DNA of 12,102 bases. It comes from Clostridiales bacterium. Lineage in GTDB: Bacteria > Bacillota > Clostridia > Christensenellales > UBA3700. How positions within the stretch are numbered: position 1 is the first letter of the stretch; every line of letters starts with the position of its first letter. The position numbers were made by a program, and so were the translations under genes. The notes under the pieces are model-generated. The model did no database searches, was not told the DNA's origin, and was given only the letters and a program-made list of their open reading frames with translations. The DNA lies in the NCBI GenBank assembly GCA_014799645.1, contig JAAVHQ010000020.1, forward strand, positions 28,163 through 40,264. The letters are read 5' to 3'. This document shows positions 8,913 to 12,102 of this stretch, piece by piece.

Positions 8913-9380
8913 ATGAAACTTATCATTACGCAAAAGTTGATGTCTTTGAGAGGAAGATACAACATCACCGACGAAAACGACCAAACTGTCTTTTCAATCA
9001 AGGGTAAATATACCGTGCCCAAAAGATACGACATAAGCGACGCGCAAGGTCAATTGATAGCGCAGTTGAGAGCAAAAGTATTTGACGTTTTCCCTACTTA
9101 TTTTCTATATGAGGGCGGACAAAAAATCGGTAAAGTCAAGAGAAAATTCAGCTTTTTCAAGCCTAAGTTCGCGATAGATTGCAATGGTTGGCAAATCCAA
9201 GGCAACTTCCTTTCTTGGGACTATAAAATCGTAGATCCAGCAGGTAATATTATCGCTACGCTTTCCAAGGAAATTTTCAAACTAAGAGACGTGTACGTTA
9301 TGGATATCGTCAATGACGAGGACGCGCTTAGAGTAGTGCAGGTTGCGCTTGCCATAGACCTCGAAAAACAAGGTGAGTAA
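8913..9380 (+). CDS. LURP-one-related (LOR/YxjI-like) protein
   Basis: This 155-residue protein has the tubby-like beta-barrel pattern of bacterial LURP-one-related proteins. It repeats hydrophobic strands with short turns such as YNITDENDQ, YDISDAQGQ and YKIVDPAGN, then ATLSKEIFKLRDVYVMDI and a C-terminal hydrophobic helix (VVQVALAID). Plant LOR proteins are defence-linked and tubby/scramblase relatives bind membranes; the bacterial role is unknown. No signal peptide or membrane helix is seen. It lies 25 bp after the PHP gene with a GAGG ribosome-binding site 8 bases before the ATG, and a strong terminator follows 31 bp after the stop. It is probably the last gene of the operon, although no promoter of its own is excluded. 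Confidence 0.82.
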   Translation: MKLIITQKLMSLRGRYNITDENDQTVFSIKGKYTVPKRYDISDAQGQLIAQLRAKVFDVFPTYFLYEGGQKIGKVKRKFSFFKPKFAIDCNGWQIQGNFLSWDYKIVDPAGNIIATLSKEIFKLRDVYVMDIVNDEDALRVVQVALAIDLEKQGE

Positions 9381-9411
9381 TAAGTAAATAATAGAAAAGT
9401 AGCAAGGATTA

Positions 9412-9445
9412 AAGAGCAAGCGTAATGCTTGCTCTTATTTTGTTG
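9412..9445 (+). terminator. Intrinsic terminator of the tilS operon
   Basis: A perfect 10-bp stem (AAGAGCAAGC at 9412-9421 with GCTTGCTCTT at 9427-9436) encloses a 5-base loop and is followed by the T-rich run ATTTTGTT. This is a strong Rho-independent terminator 31 bp after the LURP-one gene. Confidence 0.9.
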
Positions 9446-9466
9446 GTATGAGGGTTTGGGCTTATA

Positions 9467-9572
9467 AGGGTGTTTGCATTCTTAATCAAATTATTTTTTA
9501 GCGAAACTAAGATAAAAATCGATAATTTGTCAGACCAAAAACTAATGAGTATAATAATGCAAATCCCCCTTA
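9467..9572 (+). repeat. Repeat copy A (~105 bp, hairpin-ended, MITE/REP-like)
   Basis: This copy matches the segment 10480-10587 on the opposite strand at about 85-90 % by eye, including an identical 26-base core (9489-9514). Its two ends are complementary: an outer run TAAGGGTG pairs with the CCCCCTTA end, then TTTGCATT pairs with AATGCAAA, with one bulged T and a C/T mismatch. The remaining bases from 9437 to the Cys-rich gene stop at 9634 hold a GAGGGTT motif at 9450 and otherwise nothing recognisable. There is no transposase. It is a candidate non-autonomous element or structured RNA; family membership is unverified. Confidence 0.75.
9527..9555 (+). promoter_or_regulatory. Promoter-like sequence inside repeat copy A
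   Basis: TTGTCA (9527-9532), 17 bases, then TATAAT (9550-9555) makes a good SigA-type promoter match pointing right. A transcript would begin near 9562 and run antisense to the Cys-rich gene. In copy B the equivalent -35 is TTGTAA with a 15-base spacer, so it looks weaker there. Activity is inferred. Confidence 0.5.
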
Positions 9573-9633
9573 ACGCCTTGGACTTGGGGAATTCTATTGG
9601 AACTTATAATTATTTGTGTCTTTTTATTTAATC

Positions 9634-9909
9634 TCAAAAATCTTCGACGTTTTCAAGTGCGATTGCTATTTTTTCTAGAAGAATTTCGATATTCTCCAAA
9701 GTTCCTTTTACATATTTCTTTTGTTCTTGCGCCAATACTTCACGCGGTTGCCAATGCTTACAAGGCTTGTCGAAATGAGTACGTCTATATGAATTGCTGA
9801 TACAGTGACCGCAATCTAGTACTTTTGCTAGGCGACAGTGTTTATCTATTATATAATGATGCATAAAATGTGAGCAATTATGGCAATTTATTTTTTCTTC
9901 TTTGTCCAT
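9634..9909 (-). CDS. Small Cys-rich zinc-ribbon-like protein
   Basis: This 91-residue protein is of unknown function. Its N-terminal half has paired cysteines C9-xx-C12 and C33-G-H-C36 plus C25 and C50 and several histidines, as in a small zinc-binding fold. The pattern HYI...CGHC...CKHW resembles small uncharacterised proteins I recall from Clostridia. Residues ~58-91 form a charged amphipathic helix, possibly a coiled coil. The ATG at 9909 has a strong GGAGGT ribosome-binding site (9924-9919), and a near-consensus promoter lies upstream, so it is very likely a real gene. It is divergent from the XRE regulator gene, and the shared region carries a tandem palindrome. Codon use is more AT-rich than that of the flanking operons, suggesting transfer. 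Confidence 0.8.
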   Translation of the reverse strand: MDKEEKINCHNCSHFMHHYIIDKHCRLAKVLDCGHCISNSYRRTHFDKPCKHWQPREVLAQEQKKYVKGTLENIEILLEKIAIALENVEDF

Positions 9910-9931
9910 ATGTATTTTACCTCCGCTAATA

Positions 9932-9961
9932 ATTATAACTCAACAATTAGGTGTTGGTCAA
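9932..9961 (-). promoter_or_regulatory. Promoter of the Cys-rich gene
   Basis: On the minus strand TTGACC (9961-9956), 18 bases, then TATAAT (9937-9932) is a near-consensus promoter. The first palindrome of the operator (9954-9965) covers its -35 box, so a bound regulator would be expected to block it. Confidence 0.75.
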
Positions 9962-9980
9962 CCAACTGTTGGTGTACCAA
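9954..9980. promoter_or_regulatory. Tandem palindromic operator between divergent genes
   Basis: Two 12-bp palindromes of form TTGGT-NN-ACCAA lie at 9954-9965 and 9969-9980, 15 bp centre to centre, separated by CTG. The half-sites are identical in both. This is typical of a site bound by XRE/Cro-type dimers. It covers the -35 box of the minus-strand promoter and abuts the region in front of the xre -10 box, so the neighbouring XRE protein is the likely binder, controlling both genes. Binding itself is inferred. Confidence 0.8.
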
Positions 9981-10009
9981 CTGCAAAAATTTGTAATTTT
10001 ACATATAAT
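9981..10009 (+). promoter_or_regulatory. Probable promoter of the XRE regulator gene
   Basis: TATAAT at 10004-10009 is a perfect -10 box, 27 bases before the xre ATG. At 17-base spacing the -35 position (9981-9986, CTGCAA) is poor, so the promoter may be weak or rely on AT-rich upstream DNA. The operator ends immediately before it. Confidence 0.5.
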
Positions 10010-10036
10010 AACATTAAAGAACAAAAGAGGGAAATT

Positions 10037-10270
10037 ATGCGATTAGTAGATGCTGTATATAAAAGAATCGTAGATTTAGCAAAAGAAAGAAAACTTACTA
10101 TTAATGCTTTGGCAAATTTGAGTGGCGTTCCTCGTTCTACAATTGTGACAATGACAAAAAGTTCTACTGTGAAACTTTCTACTCTTTACGGAATTTGCGA
10201 CGGTCTAAATATAACTTTGCAAGATTTCTTTAATTCGCCTCTATTTTCAAAAGAAAATATTGAAGATTAA
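10037..10270 (+). CDS. XRE/Cro-type helix-turn-helix regulator
   Basis: This 77-residue protein is essentially a single Cro/C1-type DNA-binding domain (residues ~5-63). The helix-turn-helix is LTINALANLSGVPRSTI, followed by LSTLYGICDGLNITLQDFF, the usual end of this fold; a short tail follows. It has no partner or sensor domain, so it probably acts as a dimeric repressor. ATG 10037 is chosen because GAGGG lies 4-6 bases upstream and the domain begins there; in-frame codons further upstream would run through the operator. It is divergent from the Cys-rich gene, with two palindromes between them, and is followed 68 bp later by a strong terminator. Base composition is AT-rich compared with the surrounding operons. 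Confidence 0.88.
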   Translation: MRLVDAVYKRIVDLAKERKLTINALANLSGVPRSTIVTMTKSSTVKLSTLYGICDGLNITLQDFFNSPLFSKENIED

Positions 10271-10338
10271 AATTTCCATTTCACATCAGCTCCAATAGAA
10301 TAAAACAAGCCCATAACCTCAAACCAATAAAATTAAGG

Positions 10339-10372
10339 CCCTGCTAGCAATGCTAGCAGGGTTTGTTTTTTT
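10339..10372 (+). terminator. Intrinsic terminator after the XRE gene
   Basis: A perfect 10-bp stem (CCCTGCTAGC at 10339-10348 with GCTAGCAGGG at 10352-10361), a 3-base loop and the run TTTGTTTTTTT form a strong Rho-independent terminator. Confidence 0.9.
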
Positions 10373-10418
10373 ATTATTTTGAGGGTTTTGGCGGTGTAAG
10401 AGTATTTGGGTTTTCGCT

Positions 10419-10460
10419 ATTCTATCAGAACTAACAATTTGCTGAAAGTTCGGATAGAAT
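10419..10460. repeat. Long imperfect hairpin
   Basis: ATTCTATCAGAACT (10419-10432) pairs with AGTTCGGATAGAAT (10447-10460) at 13 of 14 positions, with a 14-base loop. There is no T-run after it on the plus strand, so it is not an ordinary terminator. It could be a repeat unit, a protein site or a structured RNA. Confidence 0.6.
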
Positions 10461-10479
10461 GACAAATGTTTGGGCGCGA

Positions 10480-10587
10480 AGTGGGGATTTGCTTTATTAT
10501 ACTATTAGTTTTTGGTTTACAAAATTGGCGATTTCTATCTTAGTTTCGCTAAAAAATAATTCTGAGTAAGAAAGCAAACCCCACTGG
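10480..10587 (-). repeat. Repeat copy B (inverted relative to copy A)
   Basis: This is the opposite-strand partner of 9467-9572, including the identical 26-base core at 10536-10561. Its ends are also self-complementary (AGTGGGG with CCCCACT, then TTTGCTTT with AAAGCAAA). The bulged T and the C/T mismatch are the same as in copy A. With copy A it brackets the Cys-rich/XRE pair. Confidence 0.75.
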
Positions 10588-10643
10588 AAGCATAACCCTC
10601 AAAGTAATCCATTGCCGTCAGGCTGTCCGCATTTTTTATGTAC

Positions 10644-10672
10644 TTGACACATAAGCTAAAAAAGTATATAAT
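10644..10672 (+). promoter_or_regulatory. Consensus SigA promoter of the lipid kinase operon
   Basis: TTGACA (10644-10649), 17 bases, then TATAAT (10667-10672) match the consensus perfectly. The predicted start near 10679 leaves a ~40-base leader before ATG 10718, with only a modest GGGA ribosome-binding site. Confidence 0.9.
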
Positions 10673-10717
10673 GGTCTAGGCATTCAGGGTGTCAAATTTT
10701 GTGGGAATGTGTGTATT

Positions 10718-11632
10718 ATGAAAAATATTTTTGTTGTTAATCCCTTTGCGGGGAAGACAAATGCTTTGGCGAGCATTGAAAGTATGCTCGCGCAAAAGCA
10801 AGATTTTGAATATGAAATTTACGTGACGAAAGAGCGCGGTGACGCGACGGCTTTCGTAAAGAAGAAGTGCGAGGAGAGCGATGAAGATATCCGTTTCTTT
10901 TCTTGCGGAGGCGACGGCACGCTCAATGAAGTGGCGAGCGGTTGCGTAGGTCATAGCAACGCGATACTTGCGATTTATCCAAGCGGCAGCGGCAACGATT
11001 ACGTCAAGTATTACGGCGGCAAAGAGCAATTTCTAGACATTGACAATTTGCTCGAAGGAAGAGAGACCAAAATCGATATCATTCAAGTGGGAGACAGATA
11101 TGCGGTCAACGCGTGTCATTTCGGACTTGACAGCGCGGTCGCTAAGACTATGAACGCAGTCCGTCACAAAAAGATTATCGGCGGAAAGAATGCGTACAAC
11201 ACGGGAGTACTCAAAGCGTTGTTTACCGCAATGAAGACCAAATGCAAGGTCATAGGCGACGGCGAGCCTCTCAACGACGACAAAATCTTGCTTTGTACCG
11301 TTGCCAACGGCAAATACGTCGGCGGTTCTTACAAGAGTTCGCCGAGATCGCGCAACGACGACGGACTTATGGAAGTATGTTGTATCAAGCCGGTATCAAT
11401 ATTCAAGTTCCTCAATCTCATCAAGGTCTATAAGGAAGGCACGCACTTAGAGAATGAGAAGTTGAAAAAATACTTGGTATACAGACGTTGCAAGAGCGTG
11501 GAAATTATAGGCGGACAAAAGAATTTCGCAATCTCTCTTGACGGGGAAATCGTCGAAGGCGATAGATTCGAAGTCAACGTCCTTGAAAAGGAATTAAGGT
11601 TTATCATACCGAAAGGTTGCGAGGAAATTTAA
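10718..11632 (+). CDS. Diacylglycerol/lipid kinase family protein (DagK/YegS/BmrU-like)
   Basis: The family phosphorylates diacylglycerol or related lipids with ATP at the inner face of the membrane. The 304-residue length is usual. Visible motifs are the N-terminal VVNPFAGK, the nucleotide-binding G64-GDGT68 in GGDGTLNEVASG, and P88-SGSGNDY. Later come family-typical segments such as the NACHFGLD strand and NDDGLMEV. The C-terminal beta-sandwich contains ISLDGE. ATG 10718 is chosen because the protein then starts MKNIFVVNP as in relatives. The GTG at 10709 lies too close (2 bases) to the GGGA. Substrate specificity (DAG, undecaprenol or other lipid) cannot be told. It is followed 18 bp later by an acyltransferase-like gene, probably in one operon. 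Confidence 0.92.
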   Translation: MKNIFVVNPFAGKTNALASIESMLAQKQDFEYEIYVTKERGDATAFVKKKCEESDEDIRFFSCGGDGTLNEVASGCVGHSNAILAIYPSGSGNDYVKYYGGKEQFLDIDNLLEGRETKIDIIQVGDRYAVNACHFGLDSAVAKTMNAVRHKKIIGGKNAYNTGVLKALFTAMKTKCKVIGDGEPLNDDKILLCTVANGKYVGGSYKSSPRSRNDDGLMEVCCIKPVSIFKFLNLIKVYKEGTHLENEKLKKYLVYRRCKSVEIIGGQKNFAISLDGEIVEGDRFEVNVLEKELRFIIPKGCEEI

Positions 11633-11650
11633 CTAATTCGAGGTATAATC

Positions 11651-12102
11651 ATGCAAAAACTTAAAGCGGAAATTTGGGATCGAGTACAGTATATTTTTAG
11701 AAATTATTACGATAGAATGATACACTGCGCGAGCTATTACGAAGGCAAAGCGGATATATCGGCGTTGAGAAAGTCGGTTTACCGTCTTGTCGAGCAATAT
11801 CCTATTCTTCGCTCTTCTTTCAACAGCAGTCCGATAAATCCGAGTTGGACGGTCAACGAAGATTTTACCGAAGAGGAAATGGCGAACGTAGTCTATTGCG
11901 AGGACTTGCGAGCAAGCGTACTTTCAAGCCTTAGCGAAGAGATAAGTTATAAGGCTAAATTCCAATTCAAATTGACTTTGCATTACTGCGGTGAAAACTG
12001 CGCTATATCTTTGCTTGTCAACCATATGTGTATGGACGGCGCGGACTTTAAGTACTTCGTCGGAAAAATAGTGGAAGGCTACAATATGATTATGCGAGGG
12101 GA
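11651..12102 (+). CDS. Condensation-domain/acyltransferase-like protein, 3'-partial
   Basis: An open frame starts at ATG 11651 with GAGGT 6 bases upstream (11640-11644) and runs off the window after 150 residues. Features typical of the BAHD/NRPS condensation/WS-DGAT superfamily are an N-terminal stretch ending in LVEQYPILRSSF, which is the 'hhP-LR-F' signature, and H125-MCM-D129-G130, which matches the HxxxDG catalytic motif (here NHMCMDG rather than HHxxxDG). The protein probably transfers an acyl group from a thioester, or resembles PapA/alcohol acetyltransferases. No carrier-protein domain is visible. Being 18 bp behind a lipid kinase gene suggests a lipid role, which is inference. The rest of the protein is outside the window. 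Confidence 0.8.
   Translation, partial: MQKLKAEIWDRVQYIFRNYYDRMIHCASYYEGKADISALRKSVYRLVEQYPILRSSFNSSPINPSWTVNEDFTEEEMANVVYCEDLRASVLSSLSEEISYKAKFQFKLTLHYCGENCAISLLVNHMCMDGADFKYFVGKIVEGYNMIMRG

Larger units (their letters stand above)
10378..10603. repeat. Composite intergenic repeat block bounded by inverted 10-mers
   Basis: TTTGAGGGTT (10378-10387) recurs inverted at 10594-10603. Between them lie a separate hairpin (10419-10460) and repeat copy B. A related stretch, GAGGGTTTGGGC...TAAGGGTGTTTG, follows the other terminator at 9450-9476, and GAGGGTTTTGGC...TAAGAGTATTTG is at 10381-10408, so parts of this block recur. No gene is seen from 10271 to 10717. The block may be one nested element or several neighbours. 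Confidence 0.45.

Noticed and set aside
9597..9800. Plus-strand open frame of 67 codons
   Set aside because: It lies opposite the well-supported Cys-rich gene, is hydrophobic without family features and has no ribosome-binding site.
9902..10036. N-terminal extension of the XRE gene
   Set aside because: The extension would translate through the operator and promoter and has no ribosome-binding site; ATG 10037 has one.
10611..10640. GCCGTCAGGC followed by ATTTTTT before the lipid kinase promoter
   Set aside because: The stem is only 3 bp; too weak to call a terminator.
9437..10700. CRISPR array, tRNA or transposase in the repeat-rich islet
   Set aside because: Repeats are only two copies in opposite orientation, no cloverleaf was seen, and no transposase-like frame exists.
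10709..10717. GTG start for the lipid kinase gene
   Set aside because: It is 2 bases after the GGGA, and relatives begin at the MKNIFVVNP equivalent, so ATG 10718 is preferred.

Overview
The window looks like a chromosomal segment of a host-associated Bacillota (Clostridia-type) bacterium. The evidence is mid-range GC, SigA-type promoters close to consensus, GAGG/GGAGG ribosome-binding sites, and gene families typical of gut Clostridia: an M60 mucin-type peptidase, a Cys-rich DUF6485-like protein, a bacterial LURP-one protein and an HD-domain CCA transferase. No rRNA, tRNA or marker gene fixes the species, so this is inference.

Layout. (1) Positions 1-3638 hold the 3' part of a very large secreted M60/enhancin-like metallopeptidase gene with a discoidin-type carbohydrate-binding domain. 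It runs tail-to-tail, with overlapping stop codons, into a small minus-strand Cys-rich gene (3635-3850). (2) A short divergent promoter region (3851-3974) carries a perfect consensus promoter for the Cys-rich gene. It also carries a promoter for tilS whose predicted start site falls on the tilS ATG, suggesting a leaderless transcript. (3) Positions 3975-9380 form a compact nucleic-acid-metabolism operon: tilS, cca, rmuC, a PHP phosphoesterase and a LURP-one protein, closed by a strong terminator at 9412. Three junctions are within 1 nt or overlap, so translation is probably coupled. (4) Positions 9450-10603 are an AT-rich islet. Two copies of a ~105-bp repeat in opposite orientation flank two divergent small genes, a Cys-rich zinc-ribbon-like protein (minus) and an XRE/Cro-type regulator (plus). 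A tandem palindromic operator lies between them. (5) From 10644 a perfect consensus promoter drives a diacylglycerol/lipid kinase gene followed by a truncated condensation-domain acyltransferase-like gene that runs off the window.

How the parts work together. TilS and Cca both mature tRNA. RmuC and the PHP enzyme act on DNA or nucleotides. The kinase and acyltransferase-like pair suggests lipid or acyl metabolism at the membrane. The islet is the most unusual part. Its repeats keep a long terminal stem through compensatory base changes between the two copies, which points to selection on hairpin structure (a MITE/REP-like element or structured RNA). The gene pair inside looks like an autoregulated switch acquired as a unit.
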